The position numbers and the translations under genes are program-made. The notes under the pieces are model-generated. The model saw only the letters and a program-made list of their open reading frames with translations, was not told where the DNA came from and made no database searches. From Chryseobacterium ureilyticum (GTDB lineage Bacteria > Bacteroidota > Bacteroidia > Flavobacteriales > Weeksellaceae): 64,000 nt of DNA. The stretch spans positions 1-64,000 of the forward strand of contig NZ_FTOL01000002.1 in NCBI RefSeq assembly GCF_900156735.1, written 5' to 3'. This document shows positions 19,210 to 27,490 of the stretch, one piece after another (the stretch's first letter is position 1; every line of letters begins with the position of its first letter).

Positions 19210-19389
19210 CAGGATTGAACCACCCCGTCAAAAATTCTTTGAATTTTTGCCACCTCTCCAGAGGATGGGAATGTTTCCTCCTTCAATTGAAATATAAGTA
19301 AAAATTGGAAATTTTCAGAAAACTTAATTGTACTTTTCAAACACTTAGTAGCCACTCAAAAATAACTTAAGCGTTCAAGAACTTTTGTG
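19210..19389 (-). repeat. Dispersed ~180-bp intergenic repeat, copy B (inverted)
   Basis: This is the reverse-complement counterpart of 16203-16380, with the same order of blocks: the 25-nt core at 19345-19369 and the ACCACCCCGTCAAAAA block at 19219-19234. The GTCAAAAATTCTTTGAATTTTTG stretch forms a hairpin. The copy occupies nearly the whole spacer between the ada-like gene and alkB. Confidence 0.85.
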
Positions 19390-19408
19390 TCTTTTATGAT
19401 TAAAAATA

Positions 19409-20251
19409 CTAAGAGTAAAGCTGTGAACTCTCCCAGCCCACCATCATTTGTTTTCTCTCACTTCCCCATCTGTAGCCACCAAGATGCCCCGTAGACTGAA
19501 TAACACGATGACAAGGGATAAGAAATGCTACAGGATTACTTCCTATTGCGGTTCCCACTGCTCTCGAAGCTTTTGGATTTCCTATTTTTTCCGCTAAAGT
19601 TCCATAGGTTGACAATTTTCCCATGGGAATAGTCAACAAACTTTCCCAGACTTTAAGCTGAAAATCGGTTCCTTTTAAATGAAGTTTGATGGTGTTGAGT
19701 TTCGTCCAGTCTTTATCGAATATGGACAGTGCATTTTTCTGAAGCGAATCCTGCTTTTCAAAAAAAGAAGCATTAGGAAATTTATGTTGTAAATCCCCTA
19801 ATGCTGTTTCTTTATCATTTTCGAAAGCCATATAGCAGATTCCTTTCTCTGTGGAAGCTACCAGAATATTTCCAAATGGACTTTCTGAAAAACTATAATT
19901 AATGACAAGGCTTTTTCCACCATTTTTATATTCAGCCGGAGACATCCCTTCTATTTTTACAAACAGATCATGCAATCTGCTTGTGCTGGAAAGTCCCGTT
20001 TCATAAGCGGTATCAAAAATACTTGCCTTTTCTTCCTTCAATAAATTTTTAGCATGCTCAAGACTAATGAACTGTAAAAATTTCTTCGGACTTGTTCCTG
20101 CCCAATCCGTAAAGATTTTCTGAAAATGAGCCGGACTCAAGTGAATATTCTCTGCCACTTCCTCCAAGCTTGGCTGAAGTCTGAAATTGCTCTGGATATA
20201 TTCTATCGCTTTGGCAATTCTGTTGTAATCTATTTGATTTTGTGTGGACAT
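19409..20251 (-). CDS. ada: AraC-type HTH / methylated-DNA-cysteine methyltransferase (Ada-like)
   Basis: The 280-residue protein joins an AraC-family double helix-turn-helix (residues about 8-108, 'SLEEVAENIHLSPAHFQKIF', 'MSPAEYKNGG') to an O6-alkylguanine transferase (about 115-280) with the active-site motif 'NPVAFLIPCHRVIQSTG' (acceptor Cys) and 'GGYRWGSERKQ'. The N-terminal zinc-binding methylphosphotriester domain of E. coli Ada is absent; the chain starts only seven residues before the HTH. It can thus repair O6-methylguanine, but it lacks the domain whose methylation switches Ada on. The alkB gene is next downstream, as in ada-alkB operons, across an inserted repeat. Confidence 0.92.
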   Translation of the reverse strand: MSTQNQIDYNRIAKAIEYIQSNFRLQPSLEEVAENIHLSPAHFQKIFTDWAGTSPKKFLQFISLEHAKNLLKEEKASIFDTAYETGLSSTSRLHDLFVKIEGMSPAEYKNGGKSLVINYSFSESPFGNILVASTEKGICYMAFENDKETALGDLQHKFPNASFFEKQDSLQKNALSIFDKDWTKLNTIKLHLKGTDFQLKVWESLLTIPMGKLSTYGTLAEKIGNPKASRAVGTAIGSNPVAFLIPCHRVIQSTGHLGGYRWGSERKQMMVGWESSQLYS

Positions 20252-20320
20252 CTTACTATGTTTTTATGTCACAAATTTCCAAAGAATACACGACAGAAAA
20301 AATCCGATTCTTGCGGAATT

Positions 20321-21181
20321 TTAGTTATTGTTATTATAAATATCGTTATAAGCAAGCATTTTATAATATAACTTCGCTGCAAGGAAAGCTGTTGGCTTAG
20401 CCATTGGAGAATCCATTAATTCTACAATATCAAATGCTACTACGTTACATTTTTCGAATACTTTTCTTAATAATTCCAATGTTGGATACCATTGTAATCC
20501 ACCTGGCTCAGGAGTTCCTGTAGATGGAGCAATAGAAGGATCAAAAGCATCAAGGTCAATCGTAATATAAACGTTTCCTGAAACTTTTTCCAATACGTCA
20601 TTTACCCAATTCTCATTATTAGCAATTTCGTGAGCAAAGAATACTCTTCCTTCCGGTAAATACTGAGCTTCTTCTGCATCCATAGAACGGATTCCCACCT
20701 GAACTAAGTTATGCTTTTGATTAGCTTCAAACACTGCACAAGCGTGGTTAGAAGTAGAACCATGGAACTCAGGACGTAAATCTGTGTGAGCGTCCAATTG
20801 AAGAACTGTAAGATTTTCAAATTTCTCTCCTACTGCACGGATAGAACCGATAGAAACAGAGTGTTCACCACCAAATAAAGTGAATACTTTTCCTTCATTG
20901 TTCAAAAGCTCTTTTGTTTTTTGATAAACAGCTTCTGTCATTGCTTCAGGGCTAGAGTTTTCAGAAACCTCTCCAGCTAGATATACCCCTTGAAGATAAG
21001 GTTCAGTTTGAGTTTCAATATCATAAAGCTCCATGTTTTCAGAAGCATCTAAGAATAACTCAGGACCTTTATCTGCTCCTTTACCCCATGTTGAAGTTCC
21101 ATCGTAAGGAACAGTTACCAACATTACTTTCGAATTCTCTAACGTTGCGTTTTCCTCGGGAATTCCTGCGTATGTTTTCAT
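20321..21181 (-). CDS. speB: Agmatinase
   Basis: The 286-residue protein is a ureohydrolase with the manganese-ligand motifs 'GGEHSVSIGSIRA', 'LQLDAHTDLRPEF' and 'ITIDLDAFDPSIAPSTGTPE'. The last motif and 'GWDG/PYDGTSTWGKGADKGP'-like N-terminus place it with agmatinases and not arginases. It cleaves agmatine to putrescine and urea in the cytoplasm. Arginine decarboxylase, which makes agmatine, is encoded nearby at 22144-23538 on the same strand, separated only by an opposite-strand HAD gene; together they form an arginine-to-putrescine route. Confidence 0.93.
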   Translation of the reverse strand: MKTYAGIPEENATLENSKVMLVTVPYDGTSTWGKGADKGPELFLDASENMELYDIETQTEPYLQGVYLAGEVSENSSPEAMTEAVYQKTKELLNNEGKVFTLFGGEHSVSIGSIRAVGEKFENLTVLQLDAHTDLRPEFHGSTSNHACAVFEANQKHNLVQVGIRSMDAEEAQYLPEGRVFFAHEIANNENWVNDVLEKVSGNVYITIDLDAFDPSIAPSTGTPEPGGLQWYPTLELLRKVFEKCNVVAFDIVELMDSPMAKPTAFLAAKLYYKMLAYNDIYNNNN

Positions 21182-21367
21182 ATATAATTATTAATTAAAA
21201 AATTAAATGATTGAAAAATTAAAATACTCCGCAAAGATACAAAATACTCGTTGAGTTAGAGATGAACTATTGTTTGTTATGAATTTTTAATCCTCATTCT
21301 GATTTTTTAGTTTTTAAATGTTCTTATGTTTAAATTTTAAAAGTTATTTTTGTGAAAAACTTAGAAT

Positions 21368-22027
21368 ATGTCTTTAAAAGCTGTTCTTTTCGATATGGAT
21401 GGAGTGATTGTAGACACAGAACCATTGCATAGAAAAGCTTATTTCAAAACTTTTGATGAACTGGAAATTGCAGTTTCCGAAGATTTATACACTTCTTTTA
21501 CAGGAGCTTCTACCAAAAGGGTTTCAGAAACTCTGATCAAGGAATTTAATTTAAATCAGACTTACGAATCCATTGCAGGAATTAAAAGATCTCACTTCAA
21601 GGATTATTTTTATAATGATGATGAATTTGATTTGATCCCCGGAGTAAGAAATCTTATTCAGCATTATCATGAAAATGGGATAAAGCTGATTCTCGCTTCT
21701 TCTGCAACCATGACTACCATCAATATGGTTTTTGAAAAATTCGGGCTTGAAAAATACTTTAGTGGAAAAATCAGCGGTGCAGATTTAAAAGAATCAAAAC
21801 CTCATCCTGAAGTTTTTCTTCTTGCTGCTGAAATGGCTGGAGAACCTGTAGAAAACTGTATGGTAATAGAAGATTCCACCAATGGAATTCTAGCCGCCCA
21901 CAGAGCTAAAATATTCTGTGCAGCTTATAGAAGTCCGCATTCTAAAAACCAGGATTACACATTGGCTGATACGGTAGTTTCTGATTATGAAGAACTGGAA
22001 CTGGATAAAATTTCAAAATATTTTTAA
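21368..22027 (+). CDS. HAD-superfamily phosphatase/phosphomutase-like
   Basis: The 219-residue protein carries the four HAD motifs: 'LFDMDGVIVDTEPLHRKAY' (nucleophile Asp and Asp+2), 'ILASSATMTTINM' (Ser/Thr), 'DLKESKPHPEVFLLAAEM' (Lys) and 'MVIEDSTNGILAAHRA' (acidic pair). The cap insertion after motif I is of the helical C1 type seen in beta-phosphoglucomutase and phosphoglycolate phosphatase relatives. Its substrate is unknown. It lies between the divergent speB and convergent speA genes but there is no evidence that it belongs to polyamine metabolism. A terminator follows closely. Confidence 0.88.
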   Translation: MSLKAVLFDMDGVIVDTEPLHRKAYFKTFDELEIAVSEDLYTSFTGASTKRVSETLIKEFNLNQTYESIAGIKRSHFKDYFYNDDEFDLIPGVRNLIQHYHENGIKLILASSATMTTINMVFEKFGLEKYFSGKISGADLKESKPHPEVFLLAAEMAGEPVENCMVIEDSTNGILAAHRAKIFCAAYRSPHSKNQDYTLADTVVSDYEELELDKISKYF

Positions 22028-22032
22028 ATAAA

Positions 22033-22059
22033 AAAAGCTCTCAGAATCTGAGAGCTTTT
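22033..22059. terminator. Terminator between HAD and arginine decarboxylase genes
   Basis: A 12-bp stem (22033-22044 with 22048-22059) with loop AAT, A-rich before and T-rich at the 3' end. Confidence 0.88.
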
Positions 22060-22074
22060 GCTTTGTATAAGTTT

Positions 22075-22138
22075 TGGCTAAAGCCAATGGGCTTATTATT
22101 TTTTTGTAAACGGGCTAAAGCCCGGTTTCTATTGATAT
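22075..22138. repeat. Palindromic GGCTAAAGCC repeat, copy 1
   Basis: The unit has two small palindromes, TTGGCTAAAGCCAA (22075-22088) and CGGGCTAAAGCCCG (22111-22124), separated by a T/A-rich spacer and followed by GTTTCTATTGATA. The same order recurs at 24609-24672. It lies 6 nt past the stop of the arginine decarboxylase gene. Confidence 0.82.
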
Positions 22139-22143
22139 AAAAA

Positions 22144-23538
22144 TTATTTATACCCAAGAAGTCTCAATACATCTTCCGGTTCTTGTTTTTCACGGAAAAT
22201 TTCATATTGTAATTCACCATTTTCATCTTTCTGAATCAGGACGTGTCTTGGCTGAGGCATCAGGCAGTGGTGTACTCCACCGTAACCTCCGATCGTTTCC
22301 TGATAAGCTCCTGTATGGAAGAATCCGATATACAAAGGCTTCGTATCACTGAAAACCGGTAAATAAATAGCATTCGTATGCTGCTCAGAGTTATAATAAT
22401 CATCTGAATCACAAGTTAATCCCCCTAGGAATACTCTTTCATAGCTATCTTCCCAACGGTTTAGCGGAAGCATGATAAAGTGTCTTGAAATCGCCCATGT
22501 ATCAGGAAGTGTTGTCATGAAAGAAGAATCGATCATATTCCACTTTTCTCTGTCATTCTGACGTTTCTGAGAAATAATTTTGTAAAGGTTTGCTCCACTT
22601 TCTCCAACTGTAAAACTTCCGAATTCAGTATAGATATTAGGTTCTTCCACCCCTTCTTCTTCACAGAATTTCTTGATCTGAGAAACAATTTCCTCAACCA
22701 TGTATTGGTAATCGTAATCAAAATTTAAAGAGGTTTTGATTGGAAAACCACCACCGATATTCAATGAGTCTACTTCGGGAGCGATTTTTTTCAAACGTGC
22801 ATATACACGAAGACATTTGTACAATTCGTTCCAGTAATAAGAAGTATCTTTGATTCCCGTATTGATAAAGAAGTGAAGCATTTTCAATCTTGCATTCGGG
22901 TGTTCAGCAATCTTCTGGCTGTAATAAGGAATGATATCTTTATATCCGATTCCTAATCTTGAGGTATAAAATTCGAACTTTGGTTCTTCTTCTGAAGCGA
23001 TTCTGATCCCGATATTGAAGGTAGAATCTATACTTTCTGTAAGCTTATCCAGTTCACGGTAATTATCCAGAATCGGAGTAATGTTTCCAAAACCGTTATT
23101 GATCATATCTGAAATCTTTGTCAGATAATCATCCGTTTTGAATCCATTACAGATTACCTCAATGTTTTTATCTACTTTTCCTTTCTCATAAAGAGATTTT
23201 ACAATATCCATATCATAGGCAGAAGACGTTTCTATTGAAATATCATTCTTCAATGCCTCTTCCAATACGAAATTGAAATGACTGGATTTTGTACAGTAAC
23301 AGTAGGTATAATTCTTTTTATATTCAATTTTTTCAAAAGCCTCTTTAAACCAGCTTTTGGCTTTCTGAATATTTTGAGAAATTCTCGGCAAATAGCTAAT
23401 CTTTAGCGGAGTGCCAAATTGCTCAACAACGTCCATTAATGGAACATCGTGAAACAACAAATTGTTCTCAGAAACATTAAATTCCTCCGTAGGAAAATAT
23501 AATGTCTGATCAATAAGTTCCGAGTACTTTATTTTCAT
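22144..23538 (-). CDS. speA: Arginine decarboxylase (PLP, alanine-racemase fold)
   Basis: The 464-residue protein belongs to the fold III PLP decarboxylases: 'NYTYCYCTKSSHFNFVLEEA' holds the PLP-binding lysine region, 'LNIGGGFPIK' the glycine-rich phosphate site, 'IYTEFGSFTVGESGANLYKI' and 'LGGLTCDSDDYYNSEQ' the C-terminal barrel residues with the catalytic Cys and Asp. It is much shorter than E. coli SpeA (about 650) and matches the compact version of this phylum. With SpeB encoded nearby it would make putrescine through agmatine. Assignment to arginine over diaminopimelate or ornithine rests on the SpeB neighbour and overall likeness. Confidence 0.85.
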   Translation of the reverse strand: MKIKYSELIDQTLYFPTEEFNVSENNLLFHDVPLMDVVEQFGTPLKISYLPRISQNIQKAKSWFKEAFEKIEYKKNYTYCYCTKSSHFNFVLEEALKNDISIETSSAYDMDIVKSLYEKGKVDKNIEVICNGFKTDDYLTKISDMINNGFGNITPILDNYRELDKLTESIDSTFNIGIRIASEEEPKFEFYTSRLGIGYKDIIPYYSQKIAEHPNARLKMLHFFINTGIKDTSYYWNELYKCLRVYARLKKIAPEVDSLNIGGGFPIKTSLNFDYDYQYMVEEIVSQIKKFCEEEGVEEPNIYTEFGSFTVGESGANLYKIISQKRQNDREKWNMIDSSFMTTLPDTWAISRHFIMLPLNRWEDSYERVFLGGLTCDSDDYYNSEQHTNAIYLPVFSDTKPLYIGFFHTGAYQETIGGYGGVHHCLMPQPRHVLIQKDENGELQYEIFREKQEPEDVLRLLGYK

Positions 23539-23660
23539 TTCTAAACAAGTGAATTAAGAAATGCAAAATTGCTAAAAAAGTTTGATTTTTGGATGTTAAA
23601 ATTATTATAATTTTAAATAATCCCCCAATATTATATCTTACAGAAATTTATTCCTGATAA

Positions 23661-24536
23661 TCAGTGGGTAAACTTTTGAATATACTCCTCTCTTTTTGCC
23701 TCAGAAATACCCAGTACCTGCTGGATATAAGCATCTGTGGAACCATATTTTTTATTGATCTCATCAAAAGCGGCATCAAGATATCTTTTTTCAACCCAGC
23801 TCAGTTTTTCCAGAACCTGTAAATCCATTTTCGGATACAGGAAATGTAAGTTGTTGGCAAGGCTCATTCTCTTCTCTACCAAGCCTTTTCTAAAGTTGTT
23901 GGATAAAAGATATTCATTATAAATGATTTCTTTATCAAACTTCAATATTGTTAAGATCAAAGCTGTGATAATTCCGGTTCTGTCCTTACCCGCAGTACAG
24001 TGATAGAGTACGGGTTCTTTAGATTCAAGAATTTCGTTGATGATTGTTTTGATCGTTGCGGGATTTTCAGTGACATATTCACGATAAAAGTCGATCATTC
24101 TTTTATCAGCATCGGAAGCATTCACCTTTCCTTTTAAAACAAGTTTTCTTGCCTGTGACAATTGATCTCCTTCATCTTCAAAGGCTGAATATTTTTTATA
24201 AGTAATTCCGTTTGGAAGCTTATCCGGTTTATCCAAAATCTCTTTTGAATTTCTTAAATCAATGATTTCTTTTATTCCAAGTTTTTCCAATTGGTCAAAA
24301 GATTTATTTTTAAGTTTATGAAGGTGGGCACTTCTGTAAAACGTTCCTTCTTTTAAACTTCTTCCTTCTGAATTTTTAATGTTCCCTACAGCACGGAAGT
24401 TGTGGACCTTTTTGATCTTAATAGTCTTTTCTGTTTCATTTTTCCCATATTCAGGTGTTTCAAAATTCTGTGTTTTACATGAGAAAACACAGAATAATGA
24501 AATAATGACAACTGGTATTTTAATAAATGTATTCAA
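23661..24536 (-). CDS. Lipoprotein tyrosine phosphatase
   Basis: The 291-residue protein opens with a lipoprotein signal (NTFIKIPVVIISLFCVFSC, lipobox VFSC) and carries the phosphatase P-loop 'YHCTAGKDRTGIITAL' (HCxAGKDRTG), plus 'FRAVGNIKNSEGRSLKEG' and 'FYRSAHLHKL' of the Y_phosphatase3 family. These hydrolyse phosphotyrosine or phosphoinositides. The start codon is TTG: there is an in-frame stop 12 nt upstream and no ATG before the signal peptide. It is likely anchored in the periplasm or on the surface. Neighbouring genes give no clue to its target. Confidence 0.88.
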   Translation of the reverse strand: MNTFIKIPVVIISLFCVFSCKTQNFETPEYGKNETEKTIKIKKVHNFRAVGNIKNSEGRSLKEGTFYRSAHLHKLKNKSFDQLEKLGIKEIIDLRNSKEILDKPDKLPNGITYKKYSAFEDEGDQLSQARKLVLKGKVNASDADKRMIDFYREYVTENPATIKTIINEILESKEPVLYHCTAGKDRTGIITALILTILKFDKEIIYNEYLLSNNFRKGLVEKRMSLANNLHFLYPKMDLQVLEKLSWVEKRYLDAAFDEINKKYGSTDAYIQQVLGISEAKREEYIQKFTH

Positions 24537-24608
24537 TCGTTTTCGGATTTACCACAAAAGACAAAAAAATCACTTAAGTCTTTTGTCGTTTAAAGGTTAT
24601 TTTAGATT

Positions 24609-24673
24609 TTGGCTAAAGCCAATAGACTTTATTTTATTTTTATTAAACGGGCTAAAGCCTGTTTCTATTGATA
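24609..24673. repeat. Palindromic GGCTAAAGCC repeat, copy 2
   Basis: TTGGCTAAAGCCAA (24609-24622) is followed by an AT spacer, then ACGGGCTAAAGCCTGT and TTCTATTGATAA. It is in the same orientation as the copy at 22075 and also sits just downstream of a minus-strand stop codon (thiamine pyrophosphokinase, 24692). Confidence 0.82.
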
Positions 24674-24691
24674 ATTTTCTCGGAAATATAA

Positions 24692-25339
24692 TTAATAGAT
24701 TGTTGGATATTCTATCTCGTTGATACCAACAAAAAACAACACATCTCCTGATTCATATTCTACCGAAACTTCATCTTCAATAGCAAAATTACGGGTTCCA
24801 ATCCTTGAGGTGATATTTAAACTTCCGTTTGTTAAAGACCAATTGAGCCCTTTGGTTGTTATGTTATTTACCGATGGAAAAGGATAAAGGGAAATCATTT
24901 TGTTCTTTACACCTTTCAATTTAAAATCGTTAGGAATAAAATAATATTCTGAAAACTCATCATAAAATTTAATCTTCATACCATCTTTGAAGGCATAAGC
25001 AACCGTCAAATTTCCAAGAAAATGATCCTGTTCTCCTCCACTTCCTCCAAAAACATCTACATCTGAAAAACCTTTTTCCATAATAATTTCCAGAGCCTTA
25101 TGAAAATCTGTCTTATCCTGATCTAGAGTAAGAATAAATTTATCCTGATACATATCCTCATCCGATCCGGAATGAGAGTCAAAATCACCGGAAATAAAAT
25201 CAAGTTTATCTAAAGGAAAGCCCATTCTTTTAAGATAGTGAAATGCACCATCAGTACAGGCTATTAAACCATACTTTTCTGGATTGGGTAAAGATTTCGG
25301 AGCATCTCCGTTGATGAAAAGTAATACTTTATCTCTCAT
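24692..25339 (-). CDS. Thiamine diphosphokinase
   Basis: The protein of about 215 residues has the thiamine pyrophosphokinase motifs 'LIACTDGAFHYLKRMG', 'DFISGDFDSHSG', 'LDQDKTDFHKALEIIMEKG' and 'VFGGSGGEQDHFLGNL', which bind Mg-ATP and thiamine; it makes thiamine pyrophosphate from thiamine. I prefer the ATG at 25339 (MRDKVLLFINGD), nine codons inside the longest frame, because homologous proteins start there and the overlap with the upstream gene is then only 11 nt. It is co-transcribed with the cobalamin adenosyltransferase gene. No TPP riboswitch was seen. Confidence 0.9.
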   Translation of the reverse strand: MRDKVLLFINGDAPKSLPNPEKYGLIACTDGAFHYLKRMGFPLDKLDFISGDFDSHSGSDEDMYQDKFILTLDQDKTDFHKALEIIMEKGFSDVDVFGGSGGEQDHFLGNLTVAYAFKDGMKIKFYDEFSEYYFIPNDFKLKGVKNKMISLYPFPSVNNITTKGLNWSLTNGSLNITSRIGTRNFAIEDEVSVEYESGDVLFFVGINEIEYPTIY

Positions 25340-25898
25340 TCGGGTTCCAGTATTCTTCCGGTTCATTATTTACTTTTGAAATATATCTTGCCAATACGAA
25401 AAGATAATCTGATAGTCTGTTTAAATATTTAATCAATTCCGGACGTACTTCCTCAGCTTCATTTAAGAAAACCAATGAACGTTCTGCTCTTCTGCAAATT
25501 GTTCTTGCTGCATGTAAAAACGTTGCCGGTTTTCCTCCGCCTGGAAGAATAAAATACTGAAGAGGTTCCAATTTTTCATCAAAAGCATCCATCCATTGTT
25601 CCAATTCTTCAATTTCCGTATCTGAAATAATGATCGGAAGACGGGATTTCCCATTTGCCAACATCAATTTATCCACGGGTGTTGCTGCTTCTGAACCTAC
25701 CGTAAATAAATCGAACTGAATTTTTTTCAGTTGCTTTAAAACTTCTTCATCCTCAATATGGCTTTTTGCAATTCCGATGAATGAATTTAACTCATCAATA
25801 TTTCCGTAGCTGTCTACTCTTGCACTTGCTTTGGAAACTCTTGTTCCTCCATAAAGTGCAGTCTGACCTTTATCTCCTGTCTTTGTATAAATTTTCAT
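25329..25898 (-). CDS. Cob(I)alamin adenosyltransferase, PduO type
   Basis: The 189-residue protein starts 'MKIYTKTGDKGQTALYGG' with the ATP-binding N-terminus of PduO-type enzymes, then 'KASARVDSYGNIDELNSFIG', 'AARTICRRAERSLVFL' and 'YLNRLSDYLFVLARYI', which form the trimer helices. It adenosylates cob(I)alamin to the coenzyme form. A longer frame starts from TTG at 25925, but the ATG at 25898 gives the family N-terminus exactly. The thiamine diphosphokinase gene overlaps its end by 11 nt. No cobalamin biosynthesis genes are in the window, so salvaged B12 is implied. Confidence 0.92.
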   Translation of the reverse strand: MKIYTKTGDKGQTALYGGTRVSKASARVDSYGNIDELNSFIGIAKSHIEDEEVLKQLKKIQFDLFTVGSEAATPVDKLMLANGKSRLPIIISDTEIEELEQWMDAFDEKLEPLQYFILPGGGKPATFLHAARTICRRAERSLVFLNEAEEVRPELIKYLNRLSDYLFVLARYISKVNNEPEEYWNPNER

Positions 25899-26083
25899 AC
25901 TACTAAAATACTTTTTTTTGTACAATGTAAAAAGTAAAATGTACTGATGATGTACTTATCAGGTATTACAGGTATTATTTGTAAAAAGCTAAACTACAAA
26001 AAACACGAATCTTTGATTTTTACGAATATTTATGTTAAAAATGAAAAAACATTCAAATCTATAGGTAATCTGGAAGTAAAAAA

Positions 26084-26104
26084 TGACCGGTTAAAAACCG
26101 GTCA
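26084..26104 (-). terminator. Terminator of the 26112-26693 lipoprotein gene
   Basis: A perfect 9-bp stem TGACCGGTT/AACCGGTCA with loop AAA; read on the minus strand it is followed by a T run (26078-26083 complement). Confidence 0.82.
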
Positions 26105-26111
26105 ATCCAAA

Positions 26112-26693
26112 TTATTTATTTACCTCTACGTATTGTATGATGGTCTGATTTTTTGGGTTGTAGATGATTGTACTACTGTTAGGGAATCTTTTCAGCTTAT
26201 AATACTGAATGCTTTTATCTGTTTTGATATCTTCTAAAAAGCTTGTATCAAAAGTATTTTCAGGTAAAAATTTCGAAACAAGACTGATTTTACTGATAAT
26301 ACTTTGTCCATCAATTTTTCTTGCGGTTTTTTCTGATTTACTTTCATCAGAAGTTGCCTGTTTTTCTAAAAAAGGAAGTAATACAGCTATATCAGCTTTG
26401 TATTTAAAAACATATCCTTCAGTTCCTGTAGGGAGTTTTATCTTTTTGCCTTTCTCTTCTGAAATCAGGGATTCTGAATTAGGGAAAACTTCATTAAATT
26501 TTACATCCTGAGAGTTTGTGATAGAGTTTATAGACTCATTGACTGTCTTTTTAACGGTTTCCTCTACTGCCTGCTGAGCTTTTTGCTGCACTTTTTCAGT
26601 AGTTTCCTGAACTGTCTGATCTATTTTCTCCTCAATTTTGTTGCATGATACTAATAAAAAGGTTGTCACTACAGACAAAATATACTTCTTCAT
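26112..26693 (-). CDS. Lipoprotein with coiled-coil stalk, unknown function
   Basis: The 193-residue protein begins MKKYILSVVTTFLLVSC with a lipobox (LVSC). Residues about 20-60 ('QTVQETTEKVQQKAQQAVEE') are a charged, glutamine-rich stretch predicted to form a coiled coil. The remainder has no motif I recognise; 'KLKRFPNSSTIIYNPKNQTI' near the end looks like beta-strands. It stands alone with its own terminator. An envelope protein; function unknown. Confidence 0.75.
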   Translation of the reverse strand: MKKYILSVVTTFLLVSCNKIEEKIDQTVQETTEKVQQKAQQAVEETVKKTVNESINSITNSQDVKFNEVFPNSESLISEEKGKKIKLPTGTEGYVFKYKADIAVLLPFLEKQATSDESKSEKTARKIDGQSIISKISLVSKFLPENTFDTSFLEDIKTDKSIQYYKLKRFPNSSTIIYNPKNQTIIQYVEVNK

Positions 26694-26812
26694 AATTTTA
26701 ATTAATCAATTTGTTTTTATTAATATACTTTCTTCTAACGGAAAAGTAAGGTGTAATATTTTAGCAAAGAAATAAAATATTTTTCAGCATTAAAAATCCT
26801 GCTGACAAACTG

Positions 26813-26837
26813 TTGTCATTACCTACTCCTACCTTTG
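26813..26837 (+). promoter_or_regulatory. Candidate promoter for DinB-like gene
   Basis: TACCTTTG at 26830-26837 is an exact TAnnTTTG -7 box 31 nt before the ATG. TTG at 26813-26815 is upstream but the 14-nt spacer is short, so only the -7 element is well supported. Confidence 0.45.
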
Positions 26838-26868
26838 TATCAACAATAACAAACAAAAACGATACATT

Positions 26869-27360
26869 ATGACAACTACAGCAACCGCTACACAGCAATT
26901 CATGACTACTGAGCAATTATTAAAAGACTGGCAGGGACACAGAAACCTGACAAGAAGAGTAATCGATGCTTTTCCTGAGAAGGAATTATTTGAATTTTCC
27001 ATAGGTGGAATGAGACCATTCGCTAAAATGGCAGTAGAACTTATCATGATTGGAGGAACTGCTTTAAAGGGAATCGTTGAAAACAAAACGGACGCTTATA
27101 ATGAAGAAGGTTTTAATCCAACAACAAAAGCAGAGATTCTAAAAAAATGGGACGAGGAAACTGAAGTGATCAATCATTATTTCAGACAAATCTCTGAGGA
27201 AAGATTCCAGGAAACTTTTAATTTATTTGGTGAATATGAATTCCCGGTATATGAGAATATTCTTTATTTCGTAGATAATGAAATTCACCACCGTGCACAA
27301 GGATATGTTTATCTGAGAGCTTTAGGAATGGAACCTCCTTTCTTCTGGGAAAGATTTTAA
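26869..27360 (+). CDS. DinB-family protein
   Basis: The 163-residue protein has the DinB/YfiT four-helix layout with the metal-binding-type ending 'DNEIHHRAQGYVYLRALGME' and an N-terminal 'EQLLKDWQGHRNLTRRVIDA'. The usual first metal His is not obvious at its expected place ('FAKMAVELIMIGGTALKGI' replaces the typical H-containing helix), so metal binding may be altered. DinB-like proteins include thiol-dependent hydrolases or transferases; no substrate is known here. A WYL-type regulator is convergent downstream. The initiating segment MTTTATATQQFMTTEQ has a second Met at residue 12 that could also be the start. Confidence 0.85.
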   Translation: MTTTATATQQFMTTEQLLKDWQGHRNLTRRVIDAFPEKELFEFSIGGMRPFAKMAVELIMIGGTALKGIVENKTDAYNEEGFNPTTKAEILKKWDEETEVINHYFRQISEERFQETFNLFGEYEFPVYENILYFVDNEIHHRAQGYVYLRALGMEPPFFWERF

Positions 27361-27460
27361 TAATTAAGCAAGCGGTAAAATTGCGAAAGAGAAAAATAAA
27401 TTTACTTTTTTGCAACGTTACTTTTTTACTTCAAACCATTTCATCTATTTGCATAATCTT

Positions 27461-27490
27461 AACCTCAACATATAATTTGTTGAGGTTTTA
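27461..27490. terminator. Terminator between DinB and WYL regulator genes
   Basis: A 10-bp stem AACCTCAACA (27461-27470) with TGTTGAGGTT (27478-27487), 7-nt loop, followed by TTA; shared by convergent genes. Confidence 0.75.

Noticed and set aside
24536..24692. A TPP or cobalamin riboswitch near the thiamine and cobalamin genes
   Set aside because: No THI-box or B12-box-like conserved sequence was found in the flanking spacers; the spacer holds the GGCTAAAGCC repeat.
25947..26237. A 96-codon plus-strand ORF
   Set aside because: It overlaps the lipoprotein gene on the other strand and its terminator, has no recognisable product and no promoter.
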